A DNA stretch of 64,000 bases from Martelella radicis (GCF_014196625.1 NZ_JACIDZ010000011.1:120848-184847); one strand, 5' to 3'. Shown: positions 1-8,287, counted from the first letter of the stretch. The notes: generated by a model not told the origin, from the letters alone. Numbers and translations are program-made.

Positions 1-385
1 CTATGACCAGCCTGCCAACCGTTTCGTTGCCTCATTCATCGGCGCGCCGGAGATGAATTTCCTTGATGCCGGCAATGTGCCCGGCGGCGTTGTGCCGGCA
101 GGGCTGACGATCGGCCTGCGCTCCGATGCGCTGACGATCACGGCGACAAGACCGGAGGGCGTGGCGCTGCCGGCAAGCGTCACCTTGAGCGAAATGACGG
201 GATCGGATGTCGTGCTTCATTGCGAAACGCCTGCGGGCCGGGTTACGCTGACGTGTCACCGCAGCGCGCTTCCGGGCGACCTTTCCGATTGCTGGATTGC
301 CTGCGACATGAATGCGGCGCATTTCTTCGACGCGGAGACGGGCGCGCGCGTCGAAACGCAGCAGCAGGTTGTCTTGCAGGACTGA
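1..385 (+). CDS. Sugar ABC transporter ATP-binding protein, C-terminal fragment
   Basis: The reading frame is open from the window edge, so the Walker A, signature and Walker B parts lie outside. The visible start reads YDQPANRFVASFIGAPEMNF, the junction that closes the nucleotide-binding domain of MalK/UgpC-type ATPases. About 105 residues follow, consistent with the TOBE regulatory domain. These ATPases energise CUT1 sugar or glycerol-phosphate importers at the inner membrane. The stop is followed after 20 bases by an RpiR regulator on the same strand, so the two may be co-transcribed. The substrate cannot be judged from this fragment. Confidence 0.85.
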   Translation, partial: YDQPANRFVASFIGAPEMNFLDAGNVPGGVVPAGLTIGLRSDALTITATRPEGVALPASVTLSEMTGSDVVLHCETPAGRVTLTCHRSALPGDLSDCWIACDMNAAHFFDAETGARVETQQQVVLQD

Positions 386-405
386 GGAAGACTTTAAGAG
401 CCGAC

Positions 406-1290
406 ATGAACATACCCGATGGCATTCCCCAGCACCTGAGCGATCTCGTGGCGCTCAATTCCGAGCGTCTGACCCAGGCCGATACGCGGCTTCTCGACGT
501 GCTTCTGCAAAACCCGCTGCGCGCGGCGCTGGAAAACGGCAAGGAGATCTCGACCCGCGCCGGGCTTCATCCCTCATCCGCCGTTCGGCTTGCCCGCCGT
601 CTCGGGTTTGAAGGCTATCCGGAATTCCGCACCTTTCTGCAGAACAGCCTGGCAGGCGAGGGCGAGGACTTCGACAATGGCGCCGCCCGCGTCGCCGCCC
701 GTCTCCTGCGCGCCGACGAGGGCGAACTGGTCTCCTCCGTCATCGACAGCGAGATCGCGGCTCTCGAGGCGGCCCGCAACAGCGTCGATGACCGGCAGAT
801 CCGAAAGTTCGCCGAAACGGTTCGCGACTGCCGCAAGGTCTTCATCATCGGCACGGGACATGCCGGTGCGCTTGCCCAGCTTCTGGGCCTCAGGCTCAAC
901 CGCTCCGGCTATGATGCGGTCGATCTGACAGCCACGCCGAACCAGATGCGCGAAAAGCTGATGACGATGACGGCCGATGATGTGCTCTGGCTCTTCGCCT
1001 TTCGCAAACTGCCGCCGCTGGTGCAGGATATCCGCACCGTTGCCGCCGAACGCGGCGCAACGACGCTTGCCGTGACCGATGTGCGGGGCGGCAGGTTTTC
1101 CCCGCCGCCGGAGCATCACATCACCATTTCGCGCGGCTCGCTCGGCCAGTCGCAATCGCTCGTCATCCCGATGACGGTCGCCAACACCGTGATCCTCGAC
1201 CTTGCCGCCATCGACAACGGCCGCTCGATCCGCGCCATCGAGCAGTTCGACCGATTTCGCGAAGACGGCCCGCCGCTGAGCTGGGGGTAG
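406..1290 (+). CDS. MurR/RpiR family transcriptional regulator
   Basis: A 294-residue protein. The N-terminal third (about 10-85) is an RpiR-type helix-turn-helix with the motif SSAVRLARRLGFEGYPEFR. From about residue 130 there is a SIS sugar-phosphate isomerase fold starting VFIIGTGHAGALA. Such regulators bind phosphosugars through the SIS domain and control sugar or amino-sugar operons. The ATG at 406 is chosen because an AAGAG box lies 6 bases upstream and longer versions would run into the preceding ABC gene. It probably controls the truncated sugar transporter just before it. The effector is not known. Confidence 0.88.
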   Translation: MNIPDGIPQHLSDLVALNSERLTQADTRLLDVLLQNPLRAALENGKEISTRAGLHPSSAVRLARRLGFEGYPEFRTFLQNSLAGEGEDFDNGAARVAARLLRADEGELVSSVIDSEIAALEAARNSVDDRQIRKFAETVRDCRKVFIIGTGHAGALAQLLGLRLNRSGYDAVDLTATPNQMREKLMTMTADDVLWLFAFRKLPPLVQDIRTVAAERGATTLAVTDVRGGRFSPPPEHHITISRGSLGQSQSLVIPMTVANTVILDLAAIDNGRSIRAIEQFDRFREDGPPLSWG

Positions 1291-1361
1291 GGCGATAAGA
1301 TCGTGCTTTGCTGCGGGGCAATGATCTGATGATGTTGGGTCCCCGAGTGATTTGCCGCACC

Positions 1362-1500
1362 AATCTCCCCCCTTGAGGGGGAGATGTCGCGAACGCGACA
1401 GAGGGGGGTAACAGACCTCACCTCAGGCACTCTGCCGTCTTGCAGGTGTTTCACCCCCCTCTGCCCCTGTCAGGGCATCTCCCCCTCAAGGGGGGAGATC
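1362..1500. repeat. Nested intergenic palindrome (rhizobial-type repeat)
   Basis: The outer arms at 1363-1386 and 1476-1500 are inverted copies of each other (ATCTCCCCCCTTGAGGGG and its complement). Each arm is itself a hairpin. Inside them a second inverted pair, CAGAGGGGGGT near 1399-1410 and its complement near 1452-1462, extends the symmetry. The element sits between the RpiR gene and the convergent MaoC operon and contains no coding frame. It resembles dispersed palindromic repeats of rhizobial genomes and could act as a bidirectional terminator or mRNA stabiliser. Confidence 0.75.
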
Positions 1501-1563
1501 GGATGACCAGCGACTGGTGCTGTTCCGTCCCAGGCAGACAGGTATTATGGCGATCTCGCCGAC

Positions 1564-2010
1564 TTACTTTTCGCGCCGCTCGACCAGATAGACATGGTCG
1601 CAGGCCATGACGACCTCTTCGCGCTGGTTCCAGACGCGGACCTCCTCGATCACCCGGCCATGGCCCGGCCGTTTCGGATCATCCTCGCAGCGGGCGATCG
1701 TCAGCACGGTGTGGATCGTATCGCCGATGAAGACGGGCTTCGGAAAGCGCAGCCGCTCATAGCCATAGGTGAAGGAAAGCGGGTTGATCTCGGATGCCGA
1801 CAATCCGATGCCGATGGCAAAGGTCATGGTGCCGTGGGCGATGCGCTGGCCGAAGGGGTGATCCTTCATGAATTCCGTATCCATGTGATGCGGGAAAAAA
1901 TCGCCCGTATGGCCCGCATGGACGACGAAATCCGTCTCGGTGATCGTCCGTCCATAGGTGCGGCGCTCCTCGCCGACCTTGATATCCTCGAAATGGCGTG
2001 GCCGCTCCAT
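1564..2010 (-). CDS. MaoC family (hot-dog fold) dehydratase
   Basis: A 148-residue single hot-dog protein. The hydratase-2 signature is visible as HTGDFFPHHMD near residues 33-43 (D and H catalytic pair), followed by IAHGTMTFAIGIGL. Family members hydrate enoyl-CoA thioesters, or dehydrate 3-hydroxyacyl-CoA, in the cytoplasm. The start codon overlaps the stop of the upstream gene as TGATG, so it is translationally coupled as the last gene of a four-gene minus-strand operon. With the CoA-transferase two genes upstream it suggests conversion of an organic acid as its CoA ester. The substrate is unknown. Confidence 0.88.
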   Translation of the reverse strand: MERPRHFEDIKVGEERRTYGRTITETDFVVHAGHTGDFFPHHMDTEFMKDHPFGQRIAHGTMTFAIGIGLSASEINPLSFTYGYERLRFPKPVFIGDTIHTVLTIARCEDDPKRPGHGRVIEEVRVWNQREEVVMACDHVYLVERREK

Positions 2011-3140
2011 CAGAAACTCTCCTCGAACAATTTATTGATCCGCGCGATGGCCGCATGGGCGGTTGCCCCATCGCTGAGCGCCTCGTTAAGCGCATCGGAG
2101 GCTTCCGCCTGGAAACGCATGTAGCCGTTATGGCGCGGACGCAGGAACGACGTTTCCAGCGTTTGTCGCGTGTTGCGGTAGAAATCATGGGTCTTCGCGT
2201 TGACCGCTTCATCGGTCCAGCCGGCGTCATGACCGGGCTGCCCGCCGGCTTCCGGGTAGAGACCCGACTGAACCGCGCCGCCTGCGACCCAATAGGCATA
2301 GTCGATAGCGGCTTGCCTGTTTTCGGAAAACGCCGAGACGGCAATGCCGGTGCCGCCAAGCGCCGAGCCGCAGGGGCCGTTTTCGCCAAGTGCCAGAATG
2401 TCAGTGAAGGTCAGGCGTTGCGGACGGAAGCCGTCCATGGCGTAATTCACATAGCCGTAGATATAGGGTGAAAGGGCCGCCTTCGGCTCAGGCTCGGCCA
2501 GCGCTTCAAGCACGGCGATCGGGTCCATGGCAAAATTTTCCGCCGGCACCATGCTGGCCAGTTCGGCGAGTTTTTCATAGACGGCGATGCCGTCGTCAAC
2601 GGCGATCAGCGGCGCTCGCGTTTCCGTCTGGCAGGGCGTGCCGGTATTGGCGGCGAGCGTATAAAAGGTCATCAGATTGTGCGGCGGGCGCAGCGGCAGC
2701 ATGACGCGACCCTCGCAGGCAAGCGCGATCAGGCTGTCCCAGTCTTGCGGCAGCGCCGAAACCAGGTCCTCGCGGTAGGCCATCACCTGGGCAGCGGCAT
2801 CCAGAGGGAAGGCCCATTGATGGCCGTGATAGTGGTAGCTCGGATAGGACGCGCCGACCGACCCCCTAGCAAGCGCATCCCGCTCGTCCTCGCGGCCGGG
2901 GACATCAAGCAGCGCCAGGCAGTTCTCGGCCGTGATCTGGCCCACATGCGGATGATCGATGACGATCATGTCGTATTGCCGGGCCAGTTCCTCGACCGGA
3001 AAACTCTCGAAATCCTGCAGGCTGCGCTTGTCCCACTCGATTGCGACGCCGGTCTTCTTCTGCCATTCGGCGGCACTTGCCACCATCGGATCATAGCCGC
3101 GCGGATGGCTCCAGGTCATGCCTTTCAGTTTGATCGTCAC
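2010..3140 (-). CDS. Solute-binding-protein-like protein without signal peptide
   Basis: 376 residues resembling family 1 (sugar-type) extracellular solute-binding proteins: an opening MTIKLKGMTWSHPRGYDPMV, an early MIVIDHPHVG segment, an HQWAFPLDAAAQVMAY hinge-like strand and a C-terminal helix. The N-terminus has no hydrophobic signal, no lipobox and no twin arginine, so the protein should stay in the cytoplasm. The start is GTG at 3138-3140, overlapping the CoA-transferase stop as GTGA. The gene also overlaps the MaoC gene, and no permease genes are adjacent. A cytosolic ligand-binding or carrier role is inference. The alternative is a mis-set start, but the overlap argues against an upstream one. 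Confidence 0.78.
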   Translation of the reverse strand: MTIKLKGMTWSHPRGYDPMVASAAEWQKKTGVAIEWDKRSLQDFESFPVEELARQYDMIVIDHPHVGQITAENCLALLDVPGREDERDALARGSVGASYPSYHYHGHQWAFPLDAAAQVMAYREDLVSALPQDWDSLIALACEGRVMLPLRPPHNLMTFYTLAANTGTPCQTETRAPLIAVDDGIAVYEKLAELASMVPAENFAMDPIAVLEALAEPEPKAALSPYIYGYVNYAMDGFRPQRLTFTDILALGENGPCGSALGGTGIAVSAFSENRQAAIDYAYWVAGGAVQSGLYPEAGGQPGHDAGWTDEAVNAKTHDFYRNTRQTLETSFLRPRHNGYMRFQAEASDALNEALSDGATAHAAIARINKLFEESF

Positions 3141-4300
3141 AGGCCGAACTCCGCTCTGATGGCATCGCTCTGCTCGCCGATTTTAGGCGCGGCGCGGTCG
3201 GTCTGCATGCGTTTGCCGTCGACCCTCAGCGGCGAGCGCGTGGTGCGGATCGAAACCCCGTCCTCGCGCGTCACCGTCTGCAGCATGTCGAGCACCTTGA
3301 AGCCGGCATGGTTCATCAGTTCCGGCCAGTCGAGCACCTTGGCGCACCAGACATCGGCGGGTTCGAGAATGGAGAGCCAGTGTTCCGTCGTTTCGGTGGC
3401 AAGGTGTTTGGCGATGATGCGCTTGATGTCGTCGCGCGCGGTAAACCAGAGGTCCGGCTTGCCGCGATAGGGCGCCAGATCATCGAGCTTCAGCACATCG
3501 GCCAACTGGTCGATCGGCATCATCGCAAGCGTCAGCCAGCCATCGGCGGTCTGATAGACGCCGTAGGGGGCGGAGAGATAGGCGTGGGCCGAGCGGAAGG
3601 CGGAACGCTTCGGCGGCCGCTCACCGTCATTGAGATGCGTCGTCAGAACCTCGAACTGGAAGTCGATCATGGCTTCCAGCAGGCTCGTTTCCACATGGGA
3701 ACCCTTGCCCGTGCGGCCCTGCTTCACCAGCGCCGCGAGAACGCCCTGCGCGAGCGCGGCGCCCGCCAGCATGTCGGCAATGGCAAGGCCGAAGGGAACC
3801 GGTCCCTGGCCGTCATCGCCGTTCAGCCACATCACGCCGGAGCGCGCCTGCGCCAGAAGGTCCTGGCCCGGACGACTGACCCAGGGGCCCTCATCGCCAT
3901 AGCCGGTGATCGAACCGTAGACGAGGCCGGGAAAGTCCTTCTTCAGCGTCTCGTAATCGAGCCCGATCCGCTTGATCACGCCGGGGCGGAAGTTCTGCAG
4001 CACCACATCCGCCTTGCCGATCAGCTTTTTCAGCGCGGCCAGGTCGTTCGGGTCCTTCATGTCCAGCGCGAGGCTTTCCTTGGAGCGGTTGATCGCGTGG
4101 AAAATCGTCGAATCGCCGCCGATCTCGGTGTCGGAGAGGTAAAGCCGGCGGGAAAGATCGCCGAGGCCGGGCCGCTCGATCTTGATCACGCGCGCGCCGA
4201 GGTCCTGCAGGCGCAGCGAACAATAGGGGCCGGAGAGAAACTGGCACATGTCGAGTACCAGCACGCCCGAAAGCGGCAGGTCAGTCTTGTCTGCGGTCAT
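3137..4300 (-). CDS. CaiB/BaiF family CoA-transferase
   Basis: 387 residues, the normal length for class III CoA-transferases such as formyl-CoA transferase and CaiB. Family features include VLVLDMCQFLSGPYCS at the start, GARVIKIERPG, LDMKDPNDL, NFRPGVIKRIGLDY and the catalytic aspartate in SRPGQDLLAQARSG (about residue 166). The enzyme moves CoA between organic acids through a covalent aspartyl intermediate and works as an interlocked dimer. The start codon overlaps the stop of the upstream Gfo/Idh gene as ATGA. With MaoC it forms an acyl-CoA handling pair. The donor and acceptor acids cannot be told from sequence. Confidence 0.92.
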   Translation of the reverse strand: MTADKTDLPLSGVLVLDMCQFLSGPYCSLRLQDLGARVIKIERPGLGDLSRRLYLSDTEIGGDSTIFHAINRSKESLALDMKDPNDLAALKKLIGKADVVLQNFRPGVIKRIGLDYETLKKDFPGLVYGSITGYGDEGPWVSRPGQDLLAQARSGVMWLNGDDGQGPVPFGLAIADMLAGAALAQGVLAALVKQGRTGKGSHVETSLLEAMIDFQFEVLTTHLNDGERPPKRSAFRSAHAYLSAPYGVYQTADGWLTLAMMPIDQLADVLKLDDLAPYRGKPDLWFTARDDIKRIIAKHLATETTEHWLSILEPADVWCAKVLDWPELMNHAGFKVLDMLQTVTREDGVSIRTTRSPLRVDGKRMQTDRAAPKIGEQSDAIRAEFGL

Positions 4301-5361
4301 GGTTTTTCCTTGATCGGGGTCGCCGGGCGGGCGCTGCTCTCATAAGCGGCCTCGACCAGCGCCATGGTGTTCCATGCGTCCTCGACGCTTGTCAGAAGGG
4401 TGTCGTCCTTGCCGGCGATGAAACGCTGGAGATTGTTCATCACGCCGATGAAGGCGTGGGGAAACCAGGTGCCGGAAAGAGGGATCTCTTCCCAGTCGCC
4501 GCCCTTTTCGCAGAACCAGAGCTCGTCCGGCACGCCCTTGGGGTAGTCGAGATTGACGCCGAGCGTGGTGATGGCGACGCCCTTGGTGCCTTCGAAACGG
4601 AAATAGCAATCCTGGAATTTCGGGCCGAAATCATGATTGTGATTGACCGACATGACCGCGCGCACGGGCTCGGGATAATCGAGGATCGCCGATGTGCGCG
4701 ACTGCGAAACCGTGGTGTCGGGATGGCCGAGGGTCTTTGCGTGGATGCCGCGCGGATCGCCGAGGAAATGGCGCATCAGGTCCAGATAATGGATCGAGTG
4801 CAGCAGGATCTCGACGCGCTCCATGCCCTTCAGGAACGGCCAGAGATGCCAGGGCGTCATGATGTTGGCGTGCAGTTCGACATCGACCAGTTCGCCCAGC
4901 GCGCCGCTCTTGTAAAGGTCATGGATCGCCAGCATCATCGGCGAGAAGCGAAGCTGGAAATTGACGGCGGCCGTCAACTTGCGCTCGCGGCAGGCTTTCA
5001 GGATCGCGGTCGCCTCTGCAAGGTCACGGCCCATCGGTTTTTGCAGAAGGGCGGGCGCCCCTTCCGGCAGTTTCTCGATCACGCCCTGATGAGCGACCGG
5101 CGGCAGCGCCAGATCGAAGACGGCGTTTTCCGTCGCGATCGCCTCCTCAAGGCTGGCAAAGGGCGTGATGTCCCAGTCGACGGCAACCTTGGCGGTGCGC
5201 TCGGCATCGAGATCGAACACGCCGGCGACCGGCAGGCCGGCCATGCGATAGGCGGGCAGATGGGCATCGGCGACGATTGAACCGCCTCCGATGATGACGA
5301 TAGGGCGCGGCGAACCTGCCGCTGCCCAGCTTTGCGCCGGGCTGCGAGACGTTTTTGACAA
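4297..5361 (-). CDS. Gfo/Idh/MocA family oxidoreductase
   Basis: 354 residues. The N-terminal NAD(P)-binding Rossmann fold begins IVIIGGGSIVADAH. The usual EKP motif appears as LLQKPMGR (about 110), with glutamine replacing glutamate. The likely catalytic histidine is in HSIHYLDLMRHFLG (about 190). Family members oxidise or reduce sugars, inositols or related polyols. The TTG start at 5359-5361 is supported by an AAGGAGGAG ribosome site 6-7 bases upstream, unusually strong for a TTG. It is the first gene of the operon with the CoA-transferase, the binding-protein-like gene and MaoC. Joint regulation with the fucose cluster is possible (shared promoter motif). Confidence 0.88.
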   Translation of the reverse strand: MSKTSRSPAQSWAAAGSPRPIVIIGGGSIVADAHLPAYRMAGLPVAGVFDLDAERTAKVAVDWDITPFASLEEAIATENAVFDLALPPVAHQGVIEKLPEGAPALLQKPMGRDLAEATAILKACRERKLTAAVNFQLRFSPMMLAIHDLYKSGALGELVDVELHANIMTPWHLWPFLKGMERVEILLHSIHYLDLMRHFLGDPRGIHAKTLGHPDTTVSQSRTSAILDYPEPVRAVMSVNHNHDFGPKFQDCYFRFEGTKGVAITTLGVNLDYPKGVPDELWFCEKGGDWEEIPLSGTWFPHAFIGVMNNLQRFIAGKDDTLLTSVEDAWNTMALVEAAYESSARPATPIKEKP

Positions 5362-5628
5362 CCTGCTCCTCCTTCAGGTGAGAGCGTCATTCTTATGTGA
5401 AGAGATTATTCAAATTTGGATGGAATTCAAGGGGGCGCATTCGGCTCCGTGCGTTTTCCTTCCGGTCGCGGTCCTTGAGCGTGCTGCCGCGTAACTACGC
5501 GTCTCCACTCGACAGGCGTTCCTTTTCACACTACGAAGCCTTGTTTTCTCGACCATCGCAATATGCGCCGTGCAGTCTTCGTGGCGCCAATCCGGCTCAC
5601 CGCAGCGCCAACAATCAAGAGGATGATC
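5362..5628. promoter_or_regulatory. Divergent promoter region with TTCAAATTTGGA motif
   Basis: 267 bases without a gene between the minus-strand Gfo operon and the plus-strand YjdM gene, so both promoters should lie here. The half nearest the operon is AT-rich. The near-palindrome TTCAAATTTGGA at 5409-5420 recurs with one change upstream of the fucose-cluster binding protein (8233-8244). It is a candidate operator, perhaps for the IclR regulator at 7349-8104. No structured RNA was recognised. Confidence 0.45.
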
Positions 5629-5961
5629 ATGAGCGAATTGCCGCCCTGTCCCAAATGCCAGTCCGTTTACACATACGAAGACGGAGCGCTTTTGATCTGC
5701 CCTGAATGCGGGCACGAATGGACGCCGGGGACGGAAGAGAACGGCGAACCGGAATTCAAGGACGCCAATGGCAATCTGCTGGCCGATGGCGATACGGTCA
5801 CCGTCATCAAGGACCTGAAGCTCAAGGGCTCAAGCCAGGTTCTCAAGGTCGGCACCAAGGTGAAGAACATCCGTCTTGTCGAAGGCGATCACAATATCGA
5901 CTGCAAGATAGACGGTTTTGGCGCCATGAAGCTGAAATCGGAATTCGTGAAGAAGATCTGA
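5629..5961 (+). CDS. yjdM: YjdM/PhnA family zinc-ribbon protein
   Basis: 110 residues, matching the roughly 111 of E. coli YjdM (formerly PhnA). The N-terminal zinc ribbon has two cysteine knuckles, CPKCQS and CPECGHEW, within the first 30 residues. The C-terminal PhnA domain includes [17 protein letters not shown] and [16 protein letters not shown]. The biochemical role of this family is not established; it is not itself a phosphonoacetate hydrolase. The ATG at 5629 is preferred because an AAGAGG box ends 6 bases before it. The gene stands alone and ends in a terminator that overlaps its stop codon. Confidence 0.9.
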   Translation: MSELPPCPKCQSVYTYEDGALLICPECGHEWTPGTEENGEPEFKDANGNLLADGDTVTVIKDLKLKGSSQVLKVGTKVKNIRLVEGDHNIDCKIDGFGAMKLKSEFVKKI

Positions 5962-5989
5962 GGCCCGCTCCGACAGGGGCCTCAGTTTT
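5958..5989 (+). terminator. Rho-independent terminator of yjdM
   Basis: A perfect 9-bp stem (CTGAGGCCC with GGGCCTCAG) spans 5958-5966 and 5977-5985, followed by TTTTC. The left arm begins inside the last codon and stop of yjdM. Confidence 0.85.
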
Positions 5990-6073
5990 CTTGATGCCTC
6001 AGCCGCCATTGCTTCCGATTCGGCAATGGCGACGGATGACCGCGGCTTCGAACAGCCCAGTCCGTTGCAGCCC

Positions 6074-6403
6074 TCAGGCGAGATGGAAGACGTCTTCCAT
6101 TTCGACCCACCATTCGCCTTCCTTGGCGGTGTCGAGCGGTTTCTGGCATGGCATGCAGACAGACCACCATTCTTGCGTCTTCGGATCGGCGGCCATCTTG
6201 GCCTGATCAGCCTCGTAGTCGTCGCCGGTATATTCGTAATAGGAAAACAGCAGGTTTTCCGGCTCGCGGAGAAAAATCGTGTAGTTCTGGATATTGCACT
6301 TCTTGATCATGTCCAGCACGTCCGGCCAGGCATTGGCGTGCAGTCGCTTGTACTCGTCAATCTTGTCGGCGTTGAGTTTGATCACCATTCCGATGCGCTG
6401 CAT
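6074..6403 (-). CDS. rhaM: L-rhamnose mutarotase family protein
   Basis: 109 residues, the usual size for RhaM/YiiL-type mutarotases. The sequence opens MQRIGMVIKLNADKIDEYKRLHA and contains NYTIFLREPENLLFSYYEY and the C-terminal WWSVCMPCQ block with tandem tryptophans. The fold is a dimeric alpha-beta barrel that interconverts alpha and beta anomers of 6-deoxyhexoses. A GGGAGGA site lies just upstream of the ATG. It sits 47 bases downstream of the lactonase gene on the same strand. Context (L-fuconate dehydratase nearby) suggests it may serve L-fucose rather than L-rhamnose; this is inference. Confidence 0.88.
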   Translation of the reverse strand: MQRIGMVIKLNADKIDEYKRLHANAWPDVLDMIKKCNIQNYTIFLREPENLLFSYYEYTGDDYEADQAKMAADPKTQEWWSVCMPCQKPLDTAKEGEWWVEMEDVFHLA

Positions 6404-6450
6404 GGGTTCCTCCCTGTTTCAGCAATAAGATGAGGTCGCGTCGATGCCTT

Positions 6451-7275
6451 CTAGAGCCGGTAGACCTTCTCCGCATTGACGCTGAACAGTTTCTTCTGCT
6501 CGTCCGCGCTGGCATCCGCGACCAGTTCCTTCGACGCCGCGACCCAGTCCTCAAGGCTCGCGAACAGCGTGCACACCGGAAAGTCCGAACCCCAGACGAC
6601 GCGGTCGAAGGTGAAGGTGTCGATGACGTGGCTGACATAGGGGCGCAGGCTTTCGACGCTCCAGTCCGCGCCGCCATAGGCGATCACGCCTGAGATTTTC
6701 GCCGTGACATTGGCGAGCCTTGCGATCTCACCGATATGATCGCGCCAGGGGTCCAGTCTGTCATTCTCGATGTCCGGCACGCCGCAATGGTCGAGCACGA
6801 ACTGAACCTCCGGGCATTTCTGCGCCAGATCGATGGCGAGCGGAAGCTGCCGCGCGGCCACGCAGAGGTCGAAGGTCAGGTCGTGGGCTGCAAGCCGACG
6901 GATATTCTCGACAAAAATATCCGACTGGGAGAGCGCGTCCGGCATGATATGCAGCACGCGGCGCAGGCCCTTGACCCCATCGATTGCGGCGATGCGTTCC
7001 AGATAGGCGGCAAAGTCCGGACTTTCCGGCCGACCGGCGGCAATCGCGCCGGCAATCCTCTCATGAGCGCCGACGATGAAGGCGCTCTCGGCTTCCATGT
7101 CACCCTCCGCGACATCGACCTCCATGTGCAGCGCCTTTTCGATGCCGAGCCTTTCGGCGCGGGCGAAATAGTCTTCCGCCGTTGTCTGGCGGTCAAGGGC
7201 CGGGGCGTCCTTCAGCCAGGGATAGGAGAAGCGGTCCTTGTAGACGAGGTGGAGATGGGTATCGATGATGCGCAT
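6451..7275 (-). CDS. Amidohydrolase family 2, probable L-fucono-lactonase
   Basis: 274 residues of the COG3618 metal-dependent hydrolase family. The N-terminal metal site appears as IIDTHLHLVYKDRFSYPWL. A later strand carries FVLDHCGVPDIE, and the barrel-end aspartate lies in VVWGSDFPV (about 228). These proteins hydrolyse sugar lactones (L-fucono-, L-rhamnono- or galactaro-lactones) to the open acid. The fit with mutarotase, L-fuconate dehydratase and the FAH hydrolase supports a fuconolactonase assignment. The ATG is preceded by GGGAGGA. It lies between the IclR regulator and the mutarotase, all on the minus strand. Confidence 0.85.
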   Translation of the reverse strand: MRIIDTHLHLVYKDRFSYPWLKDAPALDRQTTAEDYFARAERLGIEKALHMEVDVAEGDMEAESAFIVGAHERIAGAIAAGRPESPDFAAYLERIAAIDGVKGLRRVLHIMPDALSQSDIFVENIRRLAAHDLTFDLCVAARQLPLAIDLAQKCPEVQFVLDHCGVPDIENDRLDPWRDHIGEIARLANVTAKISGVIAYGGADWSVESLRPYVSHVIDTFTFDRVVWGSDFPVCTLFASLEDWVAASKELVADASADEQKKLFSVNAEKVYRL

Positions 7276-7348
7276 TTGGTCCTCCCTTGGCCCGCGCGGG
7301 CGTATTGCCTCGGTTTGCCCGGCCTTTTCGGGGCGGGCTGTCTAGATG

Positions 7349-8104
7349 TCAGTCCTCCGGCCGTCCCTTCGACAGGTTGGCGGCAGCCGCGCGCACCAGT
7401 TCAAGCGTATGGGCGCGGTCTTCGCTGCTGTCGCGGTCGAGGCGTTCCGTATAGGGCGAGGTGACGACCGCCATCACCGAGCCGAGCGGGCCGATGACGG
7501 GGGCCGAAAGGTTTGTGACGCCGGCGATCTGTTCCGACGGCATCATTGTGTAGCCGTCCCTGCGAATGCTTTCGAGCAGCGCCTCGACCTGCGGCGACAT
7601 CGTCTCGCCCGCGCCCTTCAGCATCAGCGCCCGGTTCTCGGCCGACGAGAAGGCAAGGAAAACGAGGCCGGAGCCGGTCGAGGTCAGCTTGAGTTGAGTG
7701 CCGACACGAACGGCGAGCGTCCAGTAGCTCGGCGCGTCCACCTGGGCGACGACGACGGCGGCATTGCGGTCGAACACCACGAGATGGCACGACTGGCCCG
7801 ATTCCTGCGCGACCTTCTGCAGAAGCGGGACCGCCTGGTTGACGAGCCGCCGCAGCGGCGGGCGGGCATGGACCAGCTCGAACATTTTCAGCGTGATCTC
7901 GTAACGGTCCTCCGGCGTGCGGCGGATATATTCGCGCCGGACCAGCCGGTCGAGCATGCGGTAGATCTCGTTTGGCGTGCGTCCGAGCGACTTGGCGATC
8001 TCCGCCTGGCTGAGCGCACCGTCCGTTTCCGCGAGCAGCTCGAAAATATCGAGTCCCTTGTCGAGCGCCGGAGCGCGGTAACGGTCGGATTCATCTGTTG
8101 CCAT
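7349..8104 (-). CDS. IclR family transcriptional regulator
   Basis: 251 residues. The N-terminal winged helix (about 8-75) contains KGLDIFELLAETDGALSQAEIAKSLG and the recognition helix TPNEIYRMLDRLVRREYI. The rest is an IclR effector domain with SCHLVVFDRNAAVVVAQV and a terminal PVIGPLGSVMAVVTSPY block. IclR proteins bind small acids or sugars and usually control adjacent catabolic operons. GAGGATCGACC precedes the ATG. It is divergent from the ABC-importer and catabolic operon starting at 8288 and is followed by the lactonase and mutarotase, so it is the natural regulator of both arms. Confidence 0.9.
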   Translation of the reverse strand: MATDESDRYRAPALDKGLDIFELLAETDGALSQAEIAKSLGRTPNEIYRMLDRLVRREYIRRTPEDRYEITLKMFELVHARPPLRRLVNQAVPLLQKVAQESGQSCHLVVFDRNAAVVVAQVDAPSYWTLAVRVGTQLKLTSTGSGLVFLAFSSAENRALMLKGAGETMSPQVEALLESIRRDGYTMMPSEQIAGVTNLSAPVIGPLGSVMAVVTSPYTERLDRDSSEDRAHTLELVRAAAANLSKGRPED

Positions 8105-8287
8105 GGTCGATCCTCAAGCGGCGGGTAATCTTTTTCACCCTGAAAATGCAGCGAAGTTGCCGGTGTTCCTGTCCAATATCAAGAGCAGCGTTGACGGCCT
8201 CGCCGAAATGGTGCTTATATACGAATAGACTTTTCAAATATGGAGGATCAAGTCTTTTCTGGGCTTGAACGCGAGAGGAGGAGAATG
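8105..8287. promoter_or_regulatory. Divergent IclR / ABC operon promoter region
   Basis: 183 bases between the IclR gene and the binding-protein gene. It includes an AT-rich stretch, CTTATATACGAATAGAC, and the motif TTCAAATATGGA at 8233-8244, matching 11 of 12 bases with 5409-5420 upstream of the Gfo operon. An AGGAGGAG ribosome site at 8276-8283 decides the start at 8288 (6 bases from AGGAGG). Confidence 0.5.

Noticed and set aside
1362..1500. Inverted repeats as ends of an insertion sequence
   Set aside because: Only about 90 bases lie between the arms and no transposase frame is present; no target duplication was seen.
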